Positions 9,767-17,096 of a stretch of 64,000 nucleotides of DNA are shown here, one piece after another (within the stretch, counting starts at the first letter, position 1; every line of letters starts with the position of its first letter). Made by a program: the position numbers and the translations under genes. The stretch is taken from the NCBI GenBank assembly GCA_902763615.1, contig CACWSX010000023.1, forward strand, positions 1 to 64,000. Direction: 5' to 3'. Source of the stretch: an uncultured Prevotellaceae bacterium. Its GTDB lineage: Bacteria > Bacteroidota > Bacteroidia > Bacteroidales > Bacteroidaceae. The notes under the pieces are model-generated. The model had not been told where the DNA came from and ran no database searches. It saw only the letters and a program-made list of their open reading frames with translations.

Positions 9767-9796
9767 CAAATATACAAACTTTTTTCAAAAGTACAA
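9767..9796 (-). promoter_or_regulatory. Promoter of PD-(D/E)XK gene
   Basis: -7 box TATATTTG at 9767-9774 and TTG at 9794-9796 with a 19-base spacer, minus strand. Confidence 0.65.
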
Positions 9797-9817
9797 CGTT
9801 TTTTCCAATAAAATGCT

Positions 9818-9825
9818 TACCTTTG
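9818..9825 (+). promoter_or_regulatory. Aldo/keto reductase -7 box
   Basis: TACCTTTG 16 bases before the ATG at 9842. This may also drive the downstream STAS and export genes, because no separate promoter is obvious between them. Confidence 0.6.
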
Positions 9826-9841
9826 CAGAAAATCAACCAAT

Positions 9842-10813
9842 ATGAAGGAAATCTATTACGCTAACAAGGACCGTTACTCTAACGGAATGGAATATGAACG
9901 TTGTGGGCGTTCGGGTGTGTTATTGCCTAAGGTAAGCCTTGGCTTCTGGCATAATTTTGGTAGTGTTGATCCTTACGAACGCAGCCGTGAGATTACGCAC
10001 TATGCTTTTGATCACGGCATTACCCACTTTGATCTGGCCAACAACTATGGCCCAGTTTACGGCTCGGCAGAAGAGACCATGGGACGACTGATGGAAGAGG
10101 ACTTCCGTCCGTATCGTGACGAGCTTTTCATCTCATCGAAGGCAGGTTACGACATGTGGCCAGGGCCTTATGGTAACTGGGGATCTAGAAAATATCTAAT
10201 GGCTTCGCTCGACCAGAGTCTGAAGCGGATGAAGATTGACTATGTGGACCTCTTCTACAGCCACCGCTACGACCCAAATACACCTTTAGAGGAGACGCTT
10301 CAGGCCTTGGTAGATATTGTACATCAGGGCAAGGCACTCTATGTCGGCATTTCCCGCTGGCCTTTGGAGGCCACCCGTTTTGCTGCCAAATATCTGAAGG
10401 AACGCGATGTGCCCCTGCTCATCTATCAAGGCAAGCTGAACATGCTCGACCGCGAGCCTCAAGAAGAGGGCATCCTTGATTTCTGTGCAGAGGAAGGCAT
10501 CGGCTTTATCTCGTTCTCGCCATTGGCACAGGGTCTGCTCACAGACCGCTACTTAAATGGTATCCCTCAGGACTCTCGCATGTCAAAGGGCCAGTTCCTG
10601 AAAAAGGAGATGCTTACACCAGAGTTACTCGAAAAACTGCGTCATTACAACGAAGTGGCTCAAGGCCGTGGAGAAACGCTGGCAGAAATGGCCTTGGCAT
10701 GGATCCTTCACCAAAAAGGTGTTACTTCGGTGCTGATAGGCGCCAGCAGTACGAGCCAGTTAGAGAAGAACCTGCGTTGTGTGAGTTCGACGCCTTTTGA
10801 TGAAATCATATAA
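9842..10813 (+). CDS. Aldo/keto reductase (YghZ/GAP-reductase type)
   Basis: NAD(P)H-dependent cytosolic oxidoreductase, 323 aa, TIM barrel. Catalytic residues are in FDLANNYG (Asp and Tyr), FISSKAGY (Lys) and YSHRYDP (His). The cofactor end has LIGASSTSQLEKNL. The opening YERCGRSGVLLPKVSLGFWHNFG matches the YghZ/Kv-beta-like branch, whose E. coli member reduces L-glyceraldehyde 3-phosphate. It lies 32 bases before the STAS gene; whether it has any role in peptide export is unknown. Confidence 0.88.
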   Translation: MKEIYYANKDRYSNGMEYERCGRSGVLLPKVSLGFWHNFGSVDPYERSREITHYAFDHGITHFDLANNYGPVYGSAEETMGRLMEEDFRPYRDELFISSKAGYDMWPGPYGNWGSRKYLMASLDQSLKRMKIDYVDLFYSHRYDPNTPLEETLQALVDIVHQGKALYVGISRWPLEATRFAAKYLKERDVPLLIYQGKLNMLDREPQEEGILDFCAEEGIGFISFSPLAQGLLTDRYLNGIPQDSRMSKGQFLKKEMLTPELLEKLRHYNEVAQGRGETLAEMALAWILHQKGVTSVLIGASSTSQLEKNLRCVSSTPFDEII

Positions 10814-10817
10814 TACT

Positions 10818-10844
10818 ACTCGGATTACTCAGAATACTCGGATT
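10818..10844. repeat. Three 9-bp tandem repeats before STAS gene
   Basis: ACTCGGATT, ACTCAGAAT, ACTCGGATT in direct succession, ending one base before the STAS start codon. It occupies the place of the ribosome binding region. Confidence 0.6.
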
Positions 10845-10845
10845 T

Positions 10846-11148
10846 ATGACACAAATTGTTAAAGAAGGGGGAAAGACCATAGTAAAGACCGGTGAGCGTA
10901 TAGATACCCTGAATGCCACACAGTTTGAGCGTGAGGTAGAGGCCATATTGGAAAAAGGCATCGACTTGGAATTTGATTGTACGAACCTGCAATACATCTC
11001 AAGCTCTGGCTTGCGCGTGATTCAGGAGATGATGCGCATTGTGACGCGTAAGCTCAATGGACAGATTAAGGTGACACATGTGAGTGCTTCTATCTTCAAG
11101 ATTTTCCACATGACTGGATTCACACGAATTATCACCATTGAAAAATAA
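10846..11148 (+). CDS. STAS-domain protein (anti-sigma-factor antagonist type)
   Basis: 100 aa, a single STAS domain. The motif CTNLQYISSSGLRVI matches the loop of SpoIIAA/RsbV-type proteins, where one Ser is phosphorylated by a partner kinase and dephosphorylated by a SpoIIE-type phosphatase. It is the first gene of a tight cluster (7, 1, 2 and 9 bases between genes) with the peptide exporter. No kinase is visible in the window; two SpoIIE-type phosphatases are at 59.5-64 kb. Confidence 0.85.
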   Translation: MTQIVKEGGKTIVKTGERIDTLNATQFEREVEAILEKGIDLEFDCTNLQYISSSGLRVIQEMMRIVTRKLNGQIKVTHVSASIFKIFHMTGFTRIITIEK

Positions 11149-11155
11149 CTGAGAT

Positions 11156-11851
11156 ATGGCTGACATATTCAACAAAGAAGCCGTGGAAGCTCTTAACGAT
11201 CATAGTGAGGCCGAGGAAATGGCACGCGTGGCCTCACCGAAGCTGAAACTGGTACTGGGTGCTATGTTAGCCATGGTTGTTGTAGGCATTTATTGGTGCG
11301 CCTTCGGCACTATCAACGACAAGGTAACAGCTCAAGGTATTATCTTTCCTTTTGGCGAAGTGATAGCCATGAACGACTCTAACATCTCAGCCCACGATAA
11401 TGTATTAGCAAGCCACGGACAAACCTGGCTGATGCCCCCAACAAAAAGACGGGAGATGCTTTGCTATGTAACTTTTAACGACCTGCGAAAGTTGAAACCC
11501 GGGCAACAGGTACAGGCTACACCTGCAGACTTGCAGCGCGAGAACTGGGGTTATGCCTTTGGTAAAGTAGAAGGCATCGAAGAATATCCAACAACCAAGG
11601 ACGATGTAATACGACGTTTAAAGTTGGATCCTCTTGCTGCCTTTATCAAAGATGGTGAAGCCATTTATGAGGTACGTGTCATTCTTGAAGAGAAAAACGG
11701 TCATCTGGTATGGAGCCGTGAAAAGAGCCAAGGTTTAAAGATCAATACAGGTTCGCTCTGTAACATTCAGATTATCACCCAGCAGAAGCCTGTTTGGCGT
11801 GTGCTCATAGGAGCCGTCGACAATGCAGTAGAATCGGCTACAGGCAATTGA
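11156..11851 (+). CDS. NHLM/NHLP-type secretion adaptor, short form
   Basis: 231 aa: a cytoplasmic N-terminus, one membrane helix (about residues 28-49, LVLGAMLAMVVVGIYWCAF), and a periplasmic part that starts with a barrel-like strand (NDKVTAQGIIFPFGEVIAM) and ends in TGSLCNIQIITQQKPVWRVLIG, which resembles the C-terminus of HlyD-type adaptors of NHLM systems. No long coiled-coil hairpin is seen, so it is shorter than usual HlyD proteins. Its position directly before the peptidase-ABC gene supports the role; the call rests more on context than on sequence. Confidence 0.65.
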   Translation: MADIFNKEAVEALNDHSEAEEMARVASPKLKLVLGAMLAMVVVGIYWCAFGTINDKVTAQGIIFPFGEVIAMNDSNISAHDNVLASHGQTWLMPPTKRREMLCYVTFNDLRKLKPGQQVQATPADLQRENWGYAFGKVEGIEEYPTTKDDVIRRLKLDPLAAFIKDGEAIYEVRVILEEKNGHLVWSREKSQGLKINTGSLCNIQIITQQKPVWRVLIGAVDNAVESATGN

Positions 11852-11852
11852 T

Positions 11853-13985
11853 ATGAGCAAGGTCGTGAAAATGCCAATGGTGATGCAGATGGAATCTGTG
11901 GAGTGTGGCGCAGCCTCACTAACAATGATTCTGGCGCATTATGGCAAATGGCAGCCCTTGGAAGAGGTACGTGCAGCCTGTGGTGTTTCACGTAATGGCA
12001 GTTCTGCAAAAGACATTGTATTAGCTGCCAGAAACTATGGTTTAGAGGCAGAGGGTTATCAAGTGACACCTGAGGCGCTCGAAGGTATGCAACCAGCTAT
12101 TATCCACTGGAACTTTAACCACTTTGTCGTCTTCAGAGGCTTTAAAAAAGGAGCTGCCTATCTGAACGACCCCAATGCCGGCCCCATAGAAGTTCCCATT
12201 GATGATTTCAGAAAATCCTTCACAGGCGTAGCACTGACATTTGCACCCACGGAAGCTTTTAAAAAAGAAGGACACCGTACTCGCATCCTGTCGTATGTGA
12301 GAAAATACCTACAAGGCGCAGGCGAAGCGTTCTGGCTCACATTTGTCTTTGCCCTCCTGGCTTCATTCGTCGCCCTCGTCATTCCTCTTTTTACACGCAC
12401 TTTCCTGGATGAAATTCTTTCAGGCAAAAACCGCGACTGGAGTCCTACTTTCTTCCTGCTCATGGGAATAGTGGCGTTGTTTCAGTTTATACTGGTATTA
12501 ATACAAGCTCGTTATGCCAAACGGGTGGCTGGTTCATTGGCACTGAAAGGAAATGTAAAATATCTCAACCATGTGTTGCGTCTACCTATCTCTTTTTTCG
12601 CTATGCGGAGCGTAGGTGAACTGCAACAACGGCAACACCTGAATGAGACCATCACCCATTCACTTGTAGAGGTGCTGGCTCCGCAAATCATCAATATTGC
12701 CCTGCTTGGACTCTACCTTGCCCTGATGCTCAGCTATTCGGTGGTGCTGACTTTTGTGGGCATCATTGCCGCTTTGATCAATCTGGTCATCGTACAATAC
12801 CATTCCAATCAGCGCATCAACCTTATCCACTCCATGGAACAGAGCACAGGCAAATACTTCTCTGCCACTGTTTCCTGCATCGATAATATGGAGAGCATCA
12901 AGGCTGCCGGCGCCGAAACGGGTTTCTTCGAATATTGGAGTGGTCTGTGGGCCAGGAAATTCAATATGGAAGGTAACGCCACAGAACAGCAGTTGAAAAT
13001 GAATCTGCTGCCCATCCTTGTAAACGGACTGGTTAATACAACCATCCTTATACTTGGTGCCCTGCTGATTCTAAAAGGCGAGTTGTCAGTCGGTATGCTT
13101 TTGGCCTTTCAAGGTTTTATGTCATCGTTTCTCTCGCCTGTCAACGATATCGTCAATGCCTCAAAGACCATCGTGGTGATGCGCAGTCAGATGGAGCGTA
13201 TTGAGGATGTGATGAAATTCCCAAAAGACCATCGCGAGAACGAGGGCAACATGTATGAGGGTAAATTGGGCGGACTTGTAGAACTGAAGAATGTCACCTT
13301 CGGCTACTCCACCCTTCTCCCCCCGCTTATCGAGAACTTCAATCTGCGCATTGAGCCTGGTCATAGTGTAGCATTTGTGGGTAGCAGTGGATGCGGAAAG
13401 TCAACACTTGCCAAACTCATTTCCGGTCTCTATAAACCTTGGTCGGGAGAAATCCTTTTCGACGGAAGACCCATAGAAAGCATCTCTTCTGAGGAACTGA
13501 CAAACTCTGTGGCCGTTATCGACCAAAATGTTGTGCTATTCGATGATACCGTCGCACAGAACATCCGAATGTGGGATGAAAGTATTGAGGATTTCACACT
13601 GATGATGGCTTGTAACGATGCACAGATACGTGACGATATCATCAGTCGTCCTGATGGTTTCGGAACGAAACTCGTCAGAGGCGGACAGAATTTCTCTGGC
13701 GGTCAGCGTCAGAGGATGGAGATTGCAACAGCCTTAGCTAAGGAGCCCGCAGTACTGATTATGGACGAAGCCACCTCAGCCCTTGATCCAAAGACAGAAG
13801 ATCAGGTGATGGCGTCGATCCGTATGATGGGCCCTACACAGATTATCATTGCCCACCGTCTCTCTACCATTCGCGACTGTGATGAGATTATCGTCATGGA
13901 TCAAGGAAAAATCCTCCAGCGCGGCACTCATGAAGAGTTGATAAAACAGGAAGGGCTTTATAGGAATTTAATGAAGAGTGAGTAG
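11853..13985 (+). CDS. Peptidase-containing ABC exporter (NHLM/NHLP type)
   Basis: Inner-membrane exporter that should cut a double-glycine leader and export the mature peptide. 710 aa. The N-terminal C39 protease has MESVECGAAS with catalytic Cys18, His90 in FNHFVVFRG and Asp106 in LNDPNAG. A six-helix membrane domain follows (about 155-430). The ATPase (about 470-705) has Walker A GSSGCGKST, signature FSGGQRQR and Walker B VLIMDEATSALD. The presence of a second ABC gene directly downstream is the layout of NHLM bacteriocin export systems. The active-site residues look intact. Confidence 0.9.
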   Translation: MSKVVKMPMVMQMESVECGAASLTMILAHYGKWQPLEEVRAACGVSRNGSSAKDIVLAARNYGLEAEGYQVTPEALEGMQPAIIHWNFNHFVVFRGFKKGAAYLNDPNAGPIEVPIDDFRKSFTGVALTFAPTEAFKKEGHRTRILSYVRKYLQGAGEAFWLTFVFALLASFVALVIPLFTRTFLDEILSGKNRDWSPTFFLLMGIVALFQFILVLIQARYAKRVAGSLALKGNVKYLNHVLRLPISFFAMRSVGELQQRQHLNETITHSLVEVLAPQIINIALLGLYLALMLSYSVVLTFVGIIAALINLVIVQYHSNQRINLIHSMEQSTGKYFSATVSCIDNMESIKAAGAETGFFEYWSGLWARKFNMEGNATEQQLKMNLLPILVNGLVNTTILILGALLILKGELSVGMLLAFQGFMSSFLSPVNDIVNASKTIVVMRSQMERIEDVMKFPKDHRENEGNMYEGKLGGLVELKNVTFGYSTLLPPLIENFNLRIEPGHSVAFVGSSGCGKSTLAKLISGLYKPWSGEILFDGRPIESISSEELTNSVAVIDQNVVLFDDTVAQNIRMWDESIEDFTLMMACNDAQIRDDIISRPDGFGTKLVRGGQNFSGGQRQRMEIATALAKEPAVLIMDEATSALDPKTEDQVMASIRMMGPTQIIIAHRLSTIRDCDEIIVMDQGKILQRGTHEELIKQEGLYRNLMKSE

Positions 13986-13987
13986 CC

Positions 13988-16156
13988 ATGGCCATCTATA
14001 TCAAACAGATCAACAAACGCAGGCTGTTGGAGAAGACTCTCCTGGCAGAAGCTTTGGACCGCGGTGCCCAAAGGCTGGGATTCTTGCGCAGGAAAAAGGC
14101 AATTCCACTGACAAGTCAGTCGGCACTTAGGCAGTTACTCGATGCTTTAGGCGTCAAAGACTACGACTTGGAGGAGAACGACATCATCTCACCAGAAGAA
14201 CAATTAACTGGCATCCTCCGGCCCCGTGGCATTCTCATGCGTCGCATCCGACTGACAGGCGAATGGTGGCGCGAATGCGTTGGCCCCCTACTCGGCTATG
14301 CCAAGGACGGTCAACTCCTTGTATTAAAACCTACCACCAGTGGACTTGGTTATCATTTCCGTGACCGTAATGGCATCATCAAGACCATTGGCAAGAAGGA
14401 GATGAAGCATGAACTCAAGCCAACAGCTCTGACATTTACCAAGCCTCTGCCATTACACGCCTTGGACATCAAAGACCTCATCAGTTTTGCCTGGAGTGTG
14501 GTTTCCGGTCCCAATGCGCTGATGCTTTGTCTGGCAGCCCTTGTCGTCGTATTGCTAGGTATGTTTACCCCTATGGCCAATAAACTTATCTTCGACACCG
14601 TCATTCCTACAGGCGACGCCTCCGACCTGTTGCCCATCACAGGCCTGCTATTAGGCGCTACCATCGGTACGATGCTGCTGACACTCACCCGTGACCTCTA
14701 TACCACGCGGGTACAACATATCGTAGATCTTCATACCCAAAATTCCATCATGGCACGCATTTTCCTGCTCTCACCCACCTTTTTCTCCAAGAATGCGAGT
14801 GGCGAGTTGAGTGCTAAACTTAATAATGTGTCCATTCTTTCCAGTATGATCAATGAGACGATTATCGGTGCCGGGCTTTCTGTGGTACTCTCACTGATTT
14901 ATCTTATACAGCTATGGATTTACGGAAAATCCTTGCTCTTCCCTGCTTTGGGTATTCTGGCTTTACAAGCTCTCATCCTCGTGCTGGTATACAAACGGAC
15001 AGTCAAGATCCAAAGCATGTATACAGAGAAAGCAACCAAGCTTAGCGGACTGGAATATAATATGTTCGCAGGTATTCAGAAAATTAAGCTGACTGGTTCT
15101 GAAAACCGCGCTTTCACCCGATGGCTTGACCAATATACTGACCAGGCTCGCCTGCTATACAACCCAGCGTTTATCTCAAACCTGTATACAGCTCTGACAG
15201 CTTTCCTCGCCATCGGAGGCACCATGCTTATTTTCTGGTCTACCCTCTCTAATCATGTGGCTCCATCAGATTACATTGCCTTCAGCTCTGCCTTTGGTAT
15301 GATGACGGCTGCGATGGCACAAATGAAAAACGTAGTCCCGTCGCTGGCCAGAATCAAACCGCTTCTGAAATCGGTCGAACCCATTCTCGAAGCCGTTCCT
15401 GAAATAGAAGCCAAAGCGCCACAAGTAGAAGACCTTTTTGGCGGTATAGAGATCAGCGGACTGAGTTTCCGATATGAGGAAGAAGGACCAATGGTGCTCG
15501 ACAATCTCTCGCTACGCATAGAGCCTGGCGAATATGTAGGACTTGTCGGCAAATCTGGCAGCGGCAAGTCTACGCTGATGCGACTGTTATTGGGCTTCGA
15601 ACAACCCCTCTCGGGAGGTATCTATTATGATAATTATGATTTGGCCAAGGTCGACAAGACTAGTCTGCGTCGTAAGATTGGCTGTTGTCTGCAAAGTGGC
15701 AATCTCTTCACAGGCGATCTCTTCCAGAATATCACCATTACGGCGCCTTGGGCCACGCATGAAGACGCCTGGGACGCTTTACGGATGGCCAGCCTTGAAG
15801 AGGATGTCCGCAGAATGCCTATGGGTCTGAACACGCTGATTAATGAAAGCGGTAGCGGTTTCAGTGGTGGACAAAAGCAACGTATCCTTATTGCCAGGGC
15901 ACTGATATCCAAGCCGGATATCATCTTCTTCGACGAAGCAACGTCTGCCCTCGACAATATCTCACAGAAACAGGTAAGCGATAATATCGATCAGCTCCGC
16001 TGCACCCGCGTCGTTATCGCCCAACGCCTGTCTACCATCCGCCATTGCGACCGTATCATTGTACTCGACAAAGGCAAGATTGCCGAACAGGGCACTTACG
16101 AGGAACTTATGGAGCAGAAAGGCCTTTTCTACGAAATGACATTACGCCAGTTATAA
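13988..16156 (+). CDS. Second NHLM/NHLP-type ABC exporter subunit, no peptidase
   Basis: 722 aa. The N-terminal about 150 residues have no C39 catalytic Cys; a membrane domain (about 170-440) and an ATPase (about 490-720) follow. Motifs seen: Walker A GKSGSGKST, signature FSGGQKQR, Walker B IIFFDEATSALD, and the H-loop replaced by VIAQRLST (Gln instead of the usual His). It follows the peptidase-ABC by 2 bases and probably forms a heterodimer with it. The altered H-loop suggests one degenerate ATP site, as in other heterodimeric exporters. Confidence 0.87.
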   Translation: MAIYIKQINKRRLLEKTLLAEALDRGAQRLGFLRRKKAIPLTSQSALRQLLDALGVKDYDLEENDIISPEEQLTGILRPRGILMRRIRLTGEWWRECVGPLLGYAKDGQLLVLKPTTSGLGYHFRDRNGIIKTIGKKEMKHELKPTALTFTKPLPLHALDIKDLISFAWSVVSGPNALMLCLAALVVVLLGMFTPMANKLIFDTVIPTGDASDLLPITGLLLGATIGTMLLTLTRDLYTTRVQHIVDLHTQNSIMARIFLLSPTFFSKNASGELSAKLNNVSILSSMINETIIGAGLSVVLSLIYLIQLWIYGKSLLFPALGILALQALILVLVYKRTVKIQSMYTEKATKLSGLEYNMFAGIQKIKLTGSENRAFTRWLDQYTDQARLLYNPAFISNLYTALTAFLAIGGTMLIFWSTLSNHVAPSDYIAFSSAFGMMTAAMAQMKNVVPSLARIKPLLKSVEPILEAVPEIEAKAPQVEDLFGGIEISGLSFRYEEEGPMVLDNLSLRIEPGEYVGLVGKSGSGKSTLMRLLLGFEQPLSGGIYYDNYDLAKVDKTSLRRKIGCCLQSGNLFTGDLFQNITITAPWATHEDAWDALRMASLEEDVRRMPMGLNTLINESGSGFSGGQKQRILIARALISKPDIIFFDEATSALDNISQKQVSDNIDQLRCTRVVIAQRLSTIRHCDRIIVLDKGKIAEQGTYEELMEQKGLFYEMTLRQL

Positions 16157-16165
16157 GCTACTGAT

Positions 16166-16306
16166 ATGAAGAAGAATACCCATAAAAACAAAGATGAGCA
16201 GGCATCAAAGCGACGCCCGCTCACCTTGGAAGAATTATCAAGGGTGACGGGAGGCGTTACTGCACCTTCGACGTCATCGGACCGCGTACCCCCTTATAAC
16301 TCTTGA
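16166..16306 (+). CDS. Putative exported peptide precursor with double-glycine leader
   Basis: 46 aa, starting 9 bases after the second ABC gene. The N-terminal part is basic and polar (MKKNTHKNKDEQASKRR), then LTLEELSRVTGG, a textbook double-glycine leader (Leu/Glu/Leu spacing and GG at 29-30). Cutting after GG would release VTAPSTSSDRVPPYNS, 16 residues rich in Ser, Thr and Pro, without Cys. It lies in the same operon as a C39-peptidase exporter, so it is the likely substrate. Its last 50 bases overlap the convergent DUF3108 gene. Too short for routine gene finders. No homologue is known to me, and no modification enzyme is nearby. Confidence 0.75.
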   Translation: MKKNTHKNKDEQASKRRPLTLEELSRVTGGVTAPSTSSDRVPPYNS

Positions 16307-17072
16307 GGAAGGCCTTGGCAGAACCGAAATTGAGGAACATGTCAAGACGCATGGGGATATGATTCTGGTCATCGGTCACGTAGAAGCGGATCAGTTCGCG
16401 GCTCTTGCCGTTCTCATTCTCCCAGAATGAGAAGACCAAACAGCGGAACTTCTCCTTAGTGCTGTCTATCTTGTAATTAGTCTTACCGCGATAGCTCAGC
16501 CACGAGTTTGACAGGCTCTTGGCATCGCTGATAGGCATAGGAATCACTTCGCCCTTTTTCAGTTTCGATGCATCGAAATTACGGGCACGAAGGAAGATCG
16601 ACATCATGTCGTAGATACAGTTCTTATAGGTACTCGTTTTCCAATGCACCTGCCCATCAGCATCGATACGATGCTTCTTCAACTGACAGTTGCCGCCAGG
16701 ATAGGAATACCACACCTCATCGACGTAGTAACGGCTTCCCTCACGGGCGCCTTTGCGGAAATATAGCGGAGACAGATCGGGATTACAATAGCTGAGCAAG
16801 GTATCGCGCATCATGAAATACTTGTCGAGCGTATTGTTTCCTCTCGTTATCAGATAGGAACGCCAAGCATCTTTACCTTCAAACTTCGTCATCTTGGTAT
16901 CCATGGTAGCTGTACCTACCGTAAACCAGATGAGTTTCCAATTAAACTTCAAGTCGTACTCCAATATCTCCCCCGACTTAAAGGCCGTATTCTCAATGCC
17001 ACACTGCGCCTGAGTCATCAAGGGCATAAGAGCAAAGAGGTAAATCATGATTTTCTTCATTGTCATATTCAT
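16257..17072 (-). CDS. DUF3108 protein, exported
   Basis: 271 aa with a signal peptide (about 1-23, ending MTQAQ). The body FKSGEILEYDLKFNWKLIWFTVGTATM is typical of DUF3108, a periplasmic/outer-membrane beta-rich family of unknown role. It lies 24 bases after the Ig-like lipoprotein gene in the same direction, and its 3' end overlaps the double-glycine peptide gene on the other strand. Confidence 0.8.
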   Translation of the reverse strand: MNMTMKKIMIYLFALMPLMTQAQCGIENTAFKSGEILEYDLKFNWKLIWFTVGTATMDTKMTKFEGKDAWRSYLITRGNNTLDKYFMMRDTLLSYCNPDLSPLYFRKGAREGSRYYVDEVWYSYPGGNCQLKKHRIDADGQVHWKTSTYKNCIYDMMSIFLRARNFDASKLKKGEVIPMPISDAKSLSNSWLSYRGKTNYKIDSTKEKFRCLVFSFWENENGKSRELIRFYVTDDQNHIPMRLDMFLNFGSAKAFLKSYKGVRGPMTSKVQ

Positions 17073-17096
17073 ATTTATCTTATTATCATTTTTATA

